DNA from: an uncultured Amylibacter sp.
GTDB lineage: Bacteria; Pseudomonadota; Alphaproteobacteria; Rhodobacterales; Rhodobacteraceae
Direction: 5' to 3'
Assembly (NCBI GenBank): GCA_905181935.1
Contig: CAJIZV010000004.1
Location: forward strand, 241,624 to 305,623
Length of the DNA stretch: 64,000 nucleotides
Shown one piece after another: positions 1 to 8,620 of this stretch; position 1 is the first letter of the stretch; each line of letters begins with the position of its first letter. The notes beneath the pieces were generated by a model. The model ran no database searches and was not told the DNA's origin. It saw only the letters and a program-made list of their open reading frames with translations. A program made the translations under genes and the position numbers.

Positions 1-264
1 ATATTCAAAAAAATTCTGATCTCCATTAACTTCAGCTGCCACTATTAAACATTGGAACAAGTATTTTGGCCCATCATAAATATCAACTAAACCACGCAAA
101 TTTTCTACAGTTTCTGCAGGCATACTAAATCCACCTGTCCATGCTTCAGTAACACGAAAAACATTACCATTTGTATGAACACATAGGCGATTACCACTTT
201 TTGTAGCTCTTCTCCTAGCTCGCTCAAGTCCTTTACGTACATCTGCAGAGATAAATGTGTCCAT
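1..264 (-). CDS. Conserved hypothetical protein, 3' end outside window
   Basis: An open frame of 88 codons runs from an ATG at 264 to the window edge with no stop. It begins MDTFISADVRKGLERARRRA and goes on with a basic segment and a mixed alpha/beta-looking sequence containing TEAWTGGF. I have a weak recollection of short proteins with this N-terminus in Rhodobacterales, but I do not recognise a function. It lies downstream of cobM on the same strand, about 100 bases away, so it could be co-transcribed or have its own promoter. The C-terminus is not visible. Confidence 0.7.
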   Translation of the reverse strand, partial: MDTFISADVRKGLERARRRATKSGNRLCVHTNGNVFRVTEAWTGGFSMPAETVENLRGLVDIYDGPKYLFQCLIVAAEVNGDQNFFEY

Positions 265-362
265 GCTTATTCCCTAAATATTTTTATCTTATTGTTTTGC
301 AAAACATCATATAATGTACATTGGCGTATAATCAATAATTTGAAACATTATAACGTAATCTA

Positions 363-1154
363 TTAGGTATTATGATCTTCAACCAAATTTACGCCCGCTA
401 CAGGACGTAAAACATGCGGCATATTAGGATTATAAAGAGCACTATCAACAAAATCATGACTAGCAGCCAATGCAGGCCCAACCATTATTAACGCAGTGCG
501 CGTAATTTTTTCTTTTCGGATTTTTTTACGTATATTACTCAACGTTCCACGAATTATCATCTGATCAGGCCAACCAATACGATAGCCAACCACGACCGGA
601 CAATCTTCACCATAATGTGGTATTAATTGACGTTCAATTTCACGCATATTTCTAACAGCCAAATGTATTGCCAGTGTCGCTCCAGTACGACCAAAGTTAT
701 CTAAGGTTTCCTTCTCTGGCATAGAAGTCGATTGCATTGACATGCGCGTCAAAATTATAGATTGCGCAATTTCCGGAATAGTCAACTCTTGACCCATTTC
801 AGCAGCCATTGCTGCATATGCAGGTACCCCTGGAATAATCTTGAATGGAATATTATCAGCCTTTAAACGTCGAATTTGTTCTGCGATAGCTCCATACAGT
901 GAGGGATCGCCAGAGTGCACCCGAGCAACATCTTGACCACGCTCGTGCGCCAGCTTTATGTATGCATGAGTATCATCTAATGTCATCACGGCTGTGTCTT
1001 CAACAATAGCATCAGCGGGTGCACAAGACACAACTTCAACCGGAACTAATGATCCCGCGTATAAACACACAGGGCATTTTTCAATTAGTGCTTTAGCTTT
1101 AACTGTTATCAAATCTGGATCGCCTGGGCCTGCACCAATAAAATAAACTGTCAT
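363..1154 (-). CDS. cobM: Precorrin-4 C11-methyltransferase CobM
   Basis: This 263-residue SAM-dependent tetrapyrrole methylase adds the C-11 methyl group during corrin ring synthesis. The N-terminal glycine-rich loop GAGPGDPDLIT is the family hallmark, followed by YAGSLVP and the HSGDPSLYGA motif near residue 80, as in CobM/CbiF. Length is normal. GGAG upstream of the ATG is a good ribosome site. The start overlaps the stop of the cbiG-cobJ fusion as ATGA, so it is the last gene of the cobalamin operon seen here. CobM is preferred over CobI or CobJ because those two are separately present. Confidence 0.95.
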   Translation of the reverse strand: MTVYFIGAGPGDPDLITVKAKALIEKCPVCLYAGSLVPVEVVSCAPADAIVEDTAVMTLDDTHAYIKLAHERGQDVARVHSGDPSLYGAIAEQIRRLKADNIPFKIIPGVPAYAAMAAEMGQELTIPEIAQSIILTRMSMQSTSMPEKETLDNFGRTGATLAIHLAVRNMREIERQLIPHYGEDCPVVVGYRIGWPDQMIIRGTLSNIRKKIRKEKITRTALIMVGPALAASHDFVDSALYNPNMPHVLRPVAGVNLVEDHNT

Positions 1155-2947
1155 GATAAATCTCCATCAATTTTTCGCGCATAACCACGGGGTGTAAACA
1201 TACGTGGGCCTTCACCCAAATGTGCCAACCGTGAATTACTAGAACCAACCAAAACAACTGTTAGCATATCCACCTCATCCACTTCCAATTCATCCAAACG
1301 TCGATATCGTACATGTTCTTCTGGGCGACCCAGCGAACTAGCTAACATGACAGGCGTATTCCCAGGCCGGTGTAACAGTAAAATTTCGCGCGCCTCCGCT
1401 AAAAGTGTTCGCCGGCTTTTAGAAACTGGGTTATAGAATGCTATTACAAAATCGCCCTCAGCAGCTGCATGTAGACGACGAATAATGTCATCCCTTGGCG
1501 TCAATAAATCAGATAAACTAATAGTACAAAAATCATGCCCCAATGGCGCACCCGCTCTCGCAGCTGCACCTTGTAAAGCTGAGACGCCAGGAGTGCATTG
1601 AACTTCCACCCGCTTTGCAGCATTAGAGACTCCCAATGCTGTTTCATCGCGTTCTAATAACTCAAAAACTAAAGCTCCCATGGCATAGATTCCAGCATCG
1701 CCAGAACAAACCAGCGCAATATTTTTTCCTTTACCTGCTTGCTCTAGTGCATATCGGCATCGCGCCTCCTCACCACCTAATGGAAAGTCTGATCGCTTTT
1801 TACCCGCAGCTAATGGTCCTAAAAGATCAATATAAAGACCATAACCAACCAACTCTTCTGCTTCAGCAATAAGTTTAGATGCTTCTGGCGTACGCCAGGA
1901 ATGTTGACCAGGGCCAATTCCAATAATTGATAGCTTACCGCGTGGCCTCCCAGCTAATTTTGTAATTACGTCTTTAGATTTTACTACTGCACAGGTCGCG
2001 TTAAGTGTTTTTTTCTTTTCAACAACCAAATCACCATCAGCCAACGCTAAAGCGGCGGCTTCTGAAACTCCATGGCATCCAACTTCAGCAAAAACGACAT
2101 CAGATGGATTAGCTAGTTTTGGCGTTAAAACTTCTAATTCTGCAGCAGTAAAAACTCGAAATGGAACCCCTAACCGTACTGCAGTTTCTATCATTGCAGG
2201 CTCATCACCTTTAAGGTCTAGCGATCCAATACATGCAATAGCACCTGCAGCAATTCCAGCATCACTTAAAGATTCTGAAACTAATCGCCACATTTCATCC
2301 ACTGTACAACCACGCGCACACCCTAAACCTAAAGTAAATTTTTGTGGGTGGTAAACCAAAGTCAAGTCATCCCCATCTAGTGGTGCCTCAGATACTGCCA
2401 AAGTTATATAACCATTTAATACACTGGTTATATCAAAAATATTTTCTCCCAAAACGCATACATCTGATCCACTCAAAAGTGACGCCATAACAGATTTTGC
2501 ATTTTGTGGGTTGTTCAGACGATACCCAGACGGAGGTTCATCCAAAGCAACACCCATTGCCACATCTCCAGCTGTCGTTACCGCTGCATGGGTCTTTAGC
2601 CCCTCAGCAATTTGGCGTGCCAAACGGTTAGCCCCACGATGGCCACCTAGTAAGGGAATTACAGTTGATCCATCATCTGGCACAGACACAACAGGTGGCT
2701 CATTGAATTTATCCACCAACATTGGAGCAACCCCTCGCACCAATATACCAGCAGCACAAACACCAACAATTGGTATACCTGCAGCAAACAAAACTCGTAC
2801 ATAATCTAATGTATTCTCAAACGTCGCATCAGCACCATCAACACGCCCTTCACGGCCATGCAATTGTGCTCCCAAAATATCAGCAATACGTCGAGCAATT
2901 TTAAAACCTGATTTAGACAAGCACAAAACAACAGGTGTCATAGCCAT
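1151..2947 (-). CDS. cobJ: CbiG-CobJ fusion: cobalamin ring-opening protein / precorrin-3B C17-methyltransferase
   Basis: The 598-residue protein has two parts. Residues 1 to about 325 resemble CbiG: an N-terminal domain with LLGGHRGANRLA and a CobE/CbiG C-terminal domain with GLGCARGCT. Residues from about 337 on are a tetrapyrrole methylase starting IGIGPGQHSWRTPEA with CSGDAGIYAMG, typical of CobJ/CbiH, the ring-contraction methyltransferase. CbiG opens the ring lactone in the anaerobic route, so the fusion joins two consecutive steps. Such fusions are known. No cobG or cobZ monooxygenase gene is in the cluster. AAAGGA precedes the chosen ATG; the start overlaps the end of cobI. Confidence 0.93.
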   Translation of the reverse strand: MAMTPVVLCLSKSGFKIARRIADILGAQLHGREGRVDGADATFENTLDYVRVLFAAGIPIVGVCAAGILVRGVAPMLVDKFNEPPVVSVPDDGSTVIPLLGGHRGANRLARQIAEGLKTHAAVTTAGDVAMGVALDEPPSGYRLNNPQNAKSVMASLLSGSDVCVLGENIFDITSVLNGYITLAVSEAPLDGDDLTLVYHPQKFTLGLGCARGCTVDEMWRLVSESLSDAGIAAGAIACIGSLDLKGDEPAMIETAVRLGVPFRVFTAAELEVLTPKLANPSDVVFAEVGCHGVSEAAALALADGDLVVEKKKTLNATCAVVKSKDVITKLAGRPRGKLSIIGIGPGQHSWRTPEASKLIAEAEELVGYGLYIDLLGPLAAGKKRSDFPLGGEEARCRYALEQAGKGKNIALVCSGDAGIYAMGALVFELLERDETALGVSNAAKRVEVQCTPGVSALQGAAARAGAPLGHDFCTISLSDLLTPRDDIIRRLHAAAEGDFVIAFYNPVSKSRRTLLAEAREILLLHRPGNTPVMLASSLGRPEEHVRYRRLDELEVDEVDMLTVVLVGSSNSRLAHLGEGPRMFTPRGYARKIDGDLS

Positions 2948-3639
2948 GGATCATTTCCTTTAGTGACGAGTATCATTGAAAAGTAAGGTGCTGTTTTTGG
3001 CGCCTCTGATAATGGTAGAACCAGTTGATTAGGTAGGGTGGCACGCTCCACATAATGGGCATACTGCGTTAAATTTAATCTATCTAAAACTGTACGAATC
3101 TTAGGCAAATGGCGCCCTACTTTCATAATTGCAACAGCTTCAGCTGCTGCAATACGTGCCTCAAGGACTGCCTCATCAATTGGCCCTGGAATAATTGTTA
3201 GTACTTCATTTCGAGCGGTTAAAGGCCTTGCAGCTGAGGCAGCGCAAGCTGTCACTGACGTAACGCCAGGAACAATTTCACATTCAAATTCTTCATTCAA
3301 ACGTGAAAATAAATACATAAAAGAGCCATAAAAAAATGGGTCACCTTCACATAACACAACTACATCCTTACCTTTGCGTAACCTTTCAGCAATCTGTGTT
3401 GCACCCAAATCATAAGCGGCCTGAGCTGGGCCACGCTCAACGGACATTGGCACCTCTACAGCGATTTCTTCAACTTCTTCGTTAATAATATCTTCAGCGA
3501 TAGACCTTGCAAAACTATCACCTCTTTCTAATGTTGGATATGCTATAACTTCAGCACCTGAAATTAACCGGTATGCTTTCAAAGTCATTAATTCTGGGTC
3601 ACCTGGGCCCAGCCCAACACCATACAAAACACCCTTCAT
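2938..3639 (-). CDS. cobI: Precorrin-2 C20-methyltransferase CobI
   Basis: This protein of about 233 residues is the SAM-dependent methylase acting at C-20 of precorrin-2 (or cobalt-factor II). The N-terminus MKGVLYGVGLGPGDPELMT carries the SAM loop; CEGDPFFYGSFMYL and EIVPGVTSV are typical of CobI/CbiL. The frame extends 15 codons further upstream, but the ATG at 3639 fits family N-termini, has AAAGAG upstream, and forms an ATGA overlap with the cobL stop. The longer start would add residues unlike any methylase and lie deep inside cobL. Confidence 0.95.
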   Translation of the reverse strand: MKGVLYGVGLGPGDPELMTLKAYRLISGAEVIAYPTLERGDSFARSIAEDIINEEVEEIAVEVPMSVERGPAQAAYDLGATQIAERLRKGKDVVVLCEGDPFFYGSFMYLFSRLNEEFECEIVPGVTSVTACAASAARPLTARNEVLTIIPGPIDEAVLEARIAAAEAVAIMKVGRHLPKIRTVLDRLNLTQYAHYVERATLPNQLVLPLSEAPKTAPYFSMILVTKGNDPWL

Positions 3640-4832
3640 CTCTTTATTAAACTCCACTGTGTAACAGGCATCGACGGGCGCCATCCATTAACTCGACCAA
3701 TTGTGTCTGCGCGGCTCACTTGAATACGAATTAAGTCACCGCCATATTTAGCATATAAAATCAATAAAACTGCTTCCGACTCCAACGTTACAGCATTAAC
3801 TACTAATCGTCCCAATGGTCGCAAAGCTGACCAACAGGTTTCAAAAGTTTTAATACTTAATCCACCCCCTATAAAAATAGCATCAGGTGCTTCTAAGCCA
3901 TCCAACACATCGGGTACTGTTCCATCTATTAATTCAAGCTTGGGAACCCCGAGCGCGAGTGCGTTGTTTGCAGCAAAAGTTCGTCTATCTGCGCGTGGCT
4001 CTATTCCAATGGCACGCGCATAGCGTGCAGCGCGCATCCATTCAACAGCAACAGACCCACAGCCACAACCCACATCCCATAACAAAGCTCCCCTCATAGG
4101 CATTAGCTTTGCAACTGATATGGCACGGACTTCTTGTTTAGTCATAGTGCCATCGCCTTGAAATAAATCATCTGTTAACCCTGGCACGCGAGGCAGCATA
4201 GCAGCGTCTGCAGCTGCAATGCATTCAATTGCCAAAGTATTAAACGGCGGAACTTTTTGATTCCAATTAAAAGCATTTCCATCGAACCGCATTTCGTTTT
4301 TACCACCCATTGCAGCTAAAACAGTCATCTCTGATTGACCAAAACCACGTTCTGTCAAAAACCCTGCAATTTGCGCAGGTGTCTCTGCACCAGTTGTTAA
4401 AATTAATAATCTTTGGCTAGGCTGAATAAAAGCGATCATTTGCTCTACAGGTCGGCCATGAACAGTTAGTGTTTCCAAATCAGCCATAGACCATCCCATA
4501 CGGGCCGCAGCTAATTGGAATGCGCCTACTTGAGGGTGATAAGTAATCTCTGATGGATCAATTTCTCGCCCTATGCGCGCGCCTACTGAATACCAAAGTG
4601 GATCACCGGTTGCCAAAACTACTACTCGTTTACCAGAATTTGATTTTAATATTTCTATCAAAGCATCAAATGGGCTTGGCCAGACAATTCGTTCAGCATT
4701 AACACTTATTAAATCTTGGTGTCGCAGGCTGCCCACAATGACTTCAGCGGCCTCAACAACTGCACGTGTTACCGGTGATAGCCCTTGAATACCGTCTTCG
4801 CCGATACCTACAATATGAAGCCATGCATTCAT
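3636..4832 (-). CDS. cobL: Precorrin-6Y C5,15-methyltransferase (decarboxylating) CobL
   Basis: The 398-residue bifunctional enzyme methylates C-5 and C-15 and decarboxylates the ring-C acetate. The N-terminal half (to about residue 200) is the CbiE-type tetrapyrrole methylase with VGIGEDGIQGL and ATGDPLWYSVG. The C-terminal half is the CbiT-type Rossmann methyltransferase with LLWDVGCGCGSVAVEW and the acidic ribose-binding residue in IGIEPRADR. Both halves are intact. The start overlaps the cobH stop by four bases (ATGA), and the stop overlaps cobI the same way, indicating translational coupling. Confidence 0.96.
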   Translation of the reverse strand: MNAWLHIVGIGEDGIQGLSPVTRAVVEAAEVIVGSLRHQDLISVNAERIVWPSPFDALIEILKSNSGKRVVVLATGDPLWYSVGARIGREIDPSEITYHPQVGAFQLAAARMGWSMADLETLTVHGRPVEQMIAFIQPSQRLLILTTGAETPAQIAGFLTERGFGQSEMTVLAAMGGKNEMRFDGNAFNWNQKVPPFNTLAIECIAAADAAMLPRVPGLTDDLFQGDGTMTKQEVRAISVAKLMPMRGALLWDVGCGCGSVAVEWMRAARYARAIGIEPRADRRTFAANNALALGVPKLELIDGTVPDVLDGLEAPDAIFIGGGLSIKTFETCWSALRPLGRLVVNAVTLESEAVLLILYAKYGGDLIRIQVSRADTIGRVNGWRPSMPVTQWSLIKR

Positions 4833-5479
4833 GTGGCTATCTCAGGCAGTCCAGCTGACAATGCATTCACGGCGGCAGAAGCCATTGCAGATCCACCACG
4901 TCGACCGCGAAGTGTAATATATTCACAATCCCGTGGATAAGCCGCTAGCTCAGCTTTACTTTCTGCAGCACCTACAAAACCAACAGGAAATCCTAAAATA
5001 CAAGCTGGCTTAGGAAAGCCTTGATCTATTAACTCTAGCAAATGAAACAGTGCAGTTGGCGCATTCCCAATCGCAACAACTGCTCCTTTAATATGGGGTT
5101 CCCATAACTCTATGGCGGCAGCTGATCGTGTATTTACAATCTGAGTAGAACGCGTGGGAACTGCTGAATCATTTAATGTGACTATAACTTGGTTTTCAGC
5201 CGGCAGGTATCGACGAATAATACCGGCTCCAACCATTTCACAATCACAAAGTATGGGCGCGCCTTTAGCCAAAGCCAAAGACCCCGCGTTTGCAGCATCT
5301 AAAGAATATGCAATGCGATCTGCTACCTCTATCATTCCACAAGAATGAATCAGGCGAATAACCACAGCCTGTATTTCAGGTGTAAACCTATCCAAATTTG
5401 CCTCTCTGCGAACAGTGGCAAAACTGGCAGCATAAATAGCTTTGGGGTCGCGTTCATATGGTAACAACGGTCTGCTCAC
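4829..5479 (-). CDS. cobH: Precorrin-8X methylmutase CobH
   Basis: The 216-residue protein moves the C-11 methyl group to C-12 to give hydrogenobyrinate (or its cobalt form). Family features are the N-terminus ending in FATVRREANL, the catalytic-histidine region IRLIHSCGMIE near residue 45, and the C-terminal IGNAPTALFHLLEL and GFPVGFVGAAESK blocks. Length is normal. It overlaps both the upstream cbiX stop and the downstream cobL start as ATGA. Together with cobL, cobI, cobJ and cobM it gives most of the corrin-ring methylation steps; no cobK-type reductase is seen in the window. Confidence 0.96.
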   Translation of the reverse strand: MSRPLLPYERDPKAIYAASFATVRREANLDRFTPEIQAVVIRLIHSCGMIEVADRIAYSLDAANAGSLALAKGAPILCDCEMVGAGIIRRYLPAENQVIVTLNDSAVPTRSTQIVNTRSAAAIELWEPHIKGAVVAIGNAPTALFHLLELIDQGFPKPACILGFPVGFVGAAESKAELAAYPRDCEYITLRGRRGGSAMASAAVNALSAGLPEIAT

Positions 5480-6561
5480 TTTTTACGCGCAGATTCGGGA
5501 CCCAACGGGTGTTTCGCTTGAGGATACTTTGGATGTGAGTGGCTATGGTCATGATCGTGACTATGGCCATGTGAGTGACTATGGTCATGATCGTGGCTAT
5601 CCATATCTAATCTACATTCACCAGTACAATAAGTGTCACACAACTTGCAGTCTTCTACGTTAGACCCAGGAGCAGATGCGCCCTGACCCTCAACATGATG
5701 ATGATGGCTTTCTTGTACAGAACCTACTTCCGCTTCAAATCCTAAAACCTGTGTGCGATATTTACATAATGCACAGTTTGGTGGTGGAATCTCACCAACC
5801 TGTTCGGTAATACGTTCTGCAAATGTTTCCAAGACTTTAGGGTGGTCTCCTAAATAACTTGCCTTAATAAATTGAATATCAGGATATTTAACGGCACATT
5901 TATCAGTAAAACCATAGATACGGTCAATTAATATTCCACTAAACAAAAAGTATGGAAAAACAATAACCCTCTTATATCCAAGGCGGGATACATGATCTAA
6001 ACAAGGTTCAACTAATGGAAAAGTTACACCAGAATAACCAACTTCACACCAACCCAAACCCATACCTTCCCAAAGCATACGTGCAACTTTAGAAACATTT
6101 GAATTTGCGTCTGGATCAGATGACCCCCTACCAATTACTACCAAAGCTGTATCATGCAAAGCCATTTCACCGTGCTCTTTATTTGCTACATCTAATGCAT
6201 CTTGGATACGTCCAGCTGCAGCTGCAACCATTTTTGGGTCAACCCCTAGTTCTCGCCCATAATTTACATCAATGTTATATTTAGCAGAATAAGTATTTAA
6301 AACTGTTGGAATATCATTTTTGGAATGCATTGCCGCAAAAAGCATTCCTGGGACTGCTAAAACTTTATTGCACCCATTCTCTCGCAACTTGTCTAAGCCA
6401 TCACGAATTAAGGGGTTTGCAAACTCTAGATATCCATACTCCATCTGCCATTCAGGTGGTAAGTAAGGTGGTAATTTTTCAGCCAATGTTGCAAATTCAT
6501 CTACAGCCGATTGACTCCGTGAGCCATGCCCACAAATCATAACACCAATTTTTTCTACCAT
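5476..6561 (-). CDS. cbiX: Sirohydrochlorin cobaltochelatase CbiX, long form with His-rich tail
   Basis: The 361-residue chelatase inserts cobalt into sirohydrochlorin, the early-insertion entry to cobalamin. GVMICGHGSRSQSAVDEF contains the metal-site histidine, and a second CbiX domain follows with VVIGRGSSDPDANSN and VFPYFLFSGILIDRI. The last 90 residues hold two cysteine groups (CALC and CKLCDTYCTGEC), as in long CbiX proteins that bind an iron-sulfur cluster. A His/Asp/Ser tract near residues 322-345 is a likely cobalt store. It follows the DUF6732 gene by three bases, with GGGGAA as ribosome site. The repetitive DNA at 5525-5605 simply encodes the His tract. Confidence 0.93.
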   Translation of the reverse strand: MVEKIGVMICGHGSRSQSAVDEFATLAEKLPPYLPPEWQMEYGYLEFANPLIRDGLDKLRENGCNKVLAVPGMLFAAMHSKNDIPTVLNTYSAKYNIDVNYGRELGVDPKMVAAAAGRIQDALDVANKEHGEMALHDTALVVIGRGSSDPDANSNVSKVARMLWEGMGLGWCEVGYSGVTFPLVEPCLDHVSRLGYKRVIVFPYFLFSGILIDRIYGFTDKCAVKYPDIQFIKASYLGDHPKVLETFAERITEQVGEIPPPNCALCKYRTQVLGFEAEVGSVQESHHHHVEGQGASAPGSNVEDCKLCDTYCTGECRLDMDSHDHDHSHSHGHSHDHDHSHSHPKYPQAKHPLGPESARKK

Positions 6562-6564
6562 AAT

Positions 6565-6783
6565 TTATTCCCCCTGCAATTCTTCTTCTATACCTTCAGA
6601 AATCTCTTCTTTGACTTCTTTATCTTTTGAATTCCCACGCAGCCCCCAAGCTGCGGTCGCTGCCGCGGCAGCCGCGGCAGCCAATCCAATCCAATGGCTG
6701 TGCCCCACCAATTCAGGTAGATGCCCCCAATGAGCAAAGGCTGGCATTGGTGCCAAAAATAAAAAAATAGTAATTACCCGCAT
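6565..6783 (-). CDS. Small DUF6732-like membrane or secreted protein
   Basis: This 72-residue protein opens the cobalamin operon. It has a signal peptide (MRVITIFLFLAPMPAFAHWG), a His-containing segment (HWGHLPELVGHSHW), an alanine-rich transmembrane helix at about residues 33-46, and a charged acidic tail. It resembles the small DUF6732 family seen next to cobalamin genes in Rhodobacteraceae; I am recalling this rather than searching. The position directly before cbiX and the exposed histidines suggest a part in cobalt handling at the membrane, but that is inference. AGGAAATAAT precedes the start. Confidence 0.75.
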   Translation of the reverse strand: MRVITIFLFLAPMPAFAHWGHLPELVGHSHWIGLAAAAAAAATAAWGLRGNSKDKEVKEEISEGIEEELQGE

Positions 6784-6792
6784 ATTATTTCC

Positions 6793-6975
6793 TCAATTAC
6801 AGATGAACGAAAAAGTTGGCAGCTTGCCTGACGATGTTGACTTTAGTCCCCGTTTGGGTCGACCATATTCAACACACCTTTCCGGCCCCTTGGGCTTCGT
6901 CTTAAAATACATATAGATCAGGCTCCAGATTAGCGCAACAGATTCGCGTCGGAGCATCACCTAAAACCGACCTTA
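6793..6975 (-). ncRNA. Candidate structured leader RNA of the cobalamin operon
   Basis: This stretch is markedly richer in G+C than the flanking AT-rich DNA and, read on the minus strand, folds into several short hairpins: 6916-6958 (GATGCTCC with GGAGCctGATC), 6885-6895 (GCCC-AAG-GGGC), 6846-6863 (GTCgaCCC-AAAC-GGGGAC) and 6818-6828 (GGCA-AGC-TGCC). The last is followed closely by TTTTT, like an intrinsic terminator. It ends just upstream of the DUF6732-cbiX-cob operon. The canonical cobalamin-riboswitch core (GGGAA...GGTG, CCCGCAACTGT) is not apparent, so the class is open. A 39-codon ORF (6912 to 6793, after TGGAG) overlaps it and could instead be a leader peptide. Confidence 0.45.
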
Positions 6976-7071
6976 AAACTGTTTCTTAAAAGCATACAAT
7001 ATGTTGCAAGTTCTTATGTTGTTGAAATTGAAAATTACTATTAAATATATTTAAAATTTAAGGAGCTGACT

Positions 7072-8046
7072 ATGGGTTTATTAGTAAACGGGAAATGGGT
7101 AGATCAGTGGTATGACACAAAGTCCAATGGTGGCAAATTTGTGCGCCAGCAATCTAAGTTTCGCAATTGGATTACTCCTGATGGATTAGCTGGACCCACT
7201 GGAATAAATGGATTTAAAGCTGAAACTGGCCGTTACCACTTATATGTGTCTTTAGCATGCCCATGGGCTCATAGAACACTAATTTTTCGGGAGCTAAAAG
7301 ATTTACAAGATCACATAACAGTAGATATTGTACATCCCGACATGATGGATAAAGGCTGGACCTTCCAACAAAGAGGCGAAGCAAAGGGTGACAGTTTATT
7401 TGAATCAAAATTAGCACATGAAATCTATACTCGAGCAGATCCTGACGCAACTACACGTGTAACAGTTCCTATTTTATGGGATAAAAAGACAAATTCAATT
7501 GTATCAAACGAATCTTCTGAAATTATACGTATGTTTAACTCCGCCTTTAACAAAATCACAGGAAATACTGTTGATTACTGGCCCGTTGAAATGCGTGATG
7601 ATATTGAAAAAATAAATACGCGCATATACTCCGATATAAATAATGGTGTTTATAAATCTGGGTTTGCAACGACCCAACCCGCTTACGACATCGCTGTAAA
7701 AGGCTTATTTGATGCACTTGATTGGGTGGAAGATACATTATCAAAAAAACGTTATTTATTAGGAAATCAATTAACTGAAGCAGATTGGCGGCTATTTACT
7801 ACTTTAGTTCGATTTGACAGTGTCTATGTACTTCATTTTAAATGTAATCGAAAACGGATCATTGATTACCCTAACATTTGGGGCTACGCGCGTGAATTAT
7901 TTCAACATCATGGCATCTCTAAAACAACAAATTTTGATCATATAATTCGCCATTACCATTACAGCCATGAGACTATAAGTCCAAATAGAATTATTCCAAT
8001 TAACCCCATCATTAACTGGGCCGAACCCCATCATCGAGCATCTTAA
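7072..8046 (+). CDS. yqjG: Glutathionyl-hydroquinone reductase (YqjG/Ecm4 family)
   Basis: The 324-residue Xi-class glutathione transferase reduces glutathionyl-hydroquinones. The N-terminus GLLVNGKWVDQWYDTKS and the core LACPWAHRTL, with catalytic Cys63, are diagnostic; the GST C-terminal helical domain follows, with LTEADWRLFTTLVRFD. Length is normal. AAGGAG precedes the ATG. It is transcribed away from the cobalamin operon across the shared region 6784-7071. It has no evident link to cobalamin and is probably a stand-alone redox gene. Confidence 0.93.
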   Translation: MGLLVNGKWVDQWYDTKSNGGKFVRQQSKFRNWITPDGLAGPTGINGFKAETGRYHLYVSLACPWAHRTLIFRELKDLQDHITVDIVHPDMMDKGWTFQQRGEAKGDSLFESKLAHEIYTRADPDATTRVTVPILWDKKTNSIVSNESSEIIRMFNSAFNKITGNTVDYWPVEMRDDIEKINTRIYSDINNGVYKSGFATTQPAYDIAVKGLFDALDWVEDTLSKKRYLLGNQLTEADWRLFTTLVRFDSVYVLHFKCNRKRIIDYPNIWGYARELFQHHGISKTTNFDHIIRHYHYSHETISPNRIIPINPIINWAEPHHRAS

Positions 8047-8143
8047 AATGATAGTGAGGGGACGCAAAATAAATGGCTAAATAACTTTTACTATAAAATA
8101 ATACACAGACATTAAAAAACATACCTTTTATCTCACTATTATT
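8047..8143. repeat. Imperfect inverted repeat in an AT-rich spacer
   Basis: AATGATAGTGAG at 8047-8058 and CTCACTATTATT at 8132-8143 are inverted copies matching at 11 of 12 positions, 73 bases apart. They lie between yqjG and the DUF1636 gene. There is no T tract tied to it, so it is not a clear terminator. It could be a protein-binding arrangement or a chance feature of AT-rich DNA. Confidence 0.25.
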
Positions 8144-8248
8144 TTATTAAAAGTAGTATTATTAGATTTAAATTTATATTTAAGCGATAATAATTGCGTT
8201 TTATCAAATTTTTATGCAATCACGTTCTCATGAAATAAGGAGAGTCGT

Positions 8249-8620
8249 ATGACGACAACGATTACTGTATGCGAAACTTGTAAATGCGCCGGCTGGAATG
8301 CTGAAACAGCAAACAAGACAGATGGCGAAACTTTAGCTGATTTAGTTCAAAAAATTGTTGCTAACTCTTCTGATATAACTTTTCGCCGCCATGCTTGCTT
8401 AATGGGCTGTGATTTTGCTTGCAACGTAGCAATTCAAGCAAGTGGAAAGCTAAACTATGTTTTGGGAAACTTTTCCCCCAACATTGAAAGTGCTAAAGGT
8501 ATTGTTGATTACGCGAAACTTCATGCAGCTAGTGATAAAGGCCAGGTCCCTTTTCGAGAATGGCCACAATCAATAAAAGGTCATTTCCGCGCACGCTTAC
8601 CAACACTGGATAACAGCTAA
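8249..8620 (+). CDS. DUF1636 metal-binding protein
   Basis: The 123-residue protein belongs to DUF1636, thioredoxin-fold ferredoxin-like proteins with conserved cysteines. Visible are C8-x2-C11-x-C13 (CETCKC) and the block RRHACLMGCDFACNVAI. Four of these cysteines could hold a [2Fe-2S] cluster. Family members are commonly found near cobalamin or cobalt genes, as here, where it is followed directly by the threonine-phosphate decarboxylase and cbiB. AAGGAGAG precedes the ATG. The stop overlaps the next start (TAATG). The exact role is unknown; metal delivery or redox help in cobalamin assembly is a guess from context. Confidence 0.85.
   Translation: MTTTITVCETCKCAGWNAETANKTDGETLADLVQKIVANSSDITFRRHACLMGCDFACNVAIQASGKLNYVLGNFSPNIESAKGIVDYAKLHAASDKGQVPFREWPQSIKGHFRARLPTLDNS

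Noticed and set aside
5525..5605. Short repeats resembling a CRISPR array or minisatellite
   Set aside because: They are codons of the His/Asp/Ser tract of CbiX, imperfect and without spacers.
6784..7071. Canonical cobalamin riboswitch
   Set aside because: GTCAGGCAAGCTGCC looks a little like the B12 box, but the GGGAA/GGTG and CCCGCAACTGT core is missing, and the B12-box-like part is better explained as a terminator hairpin. Kept only as an unclassified structured leader.
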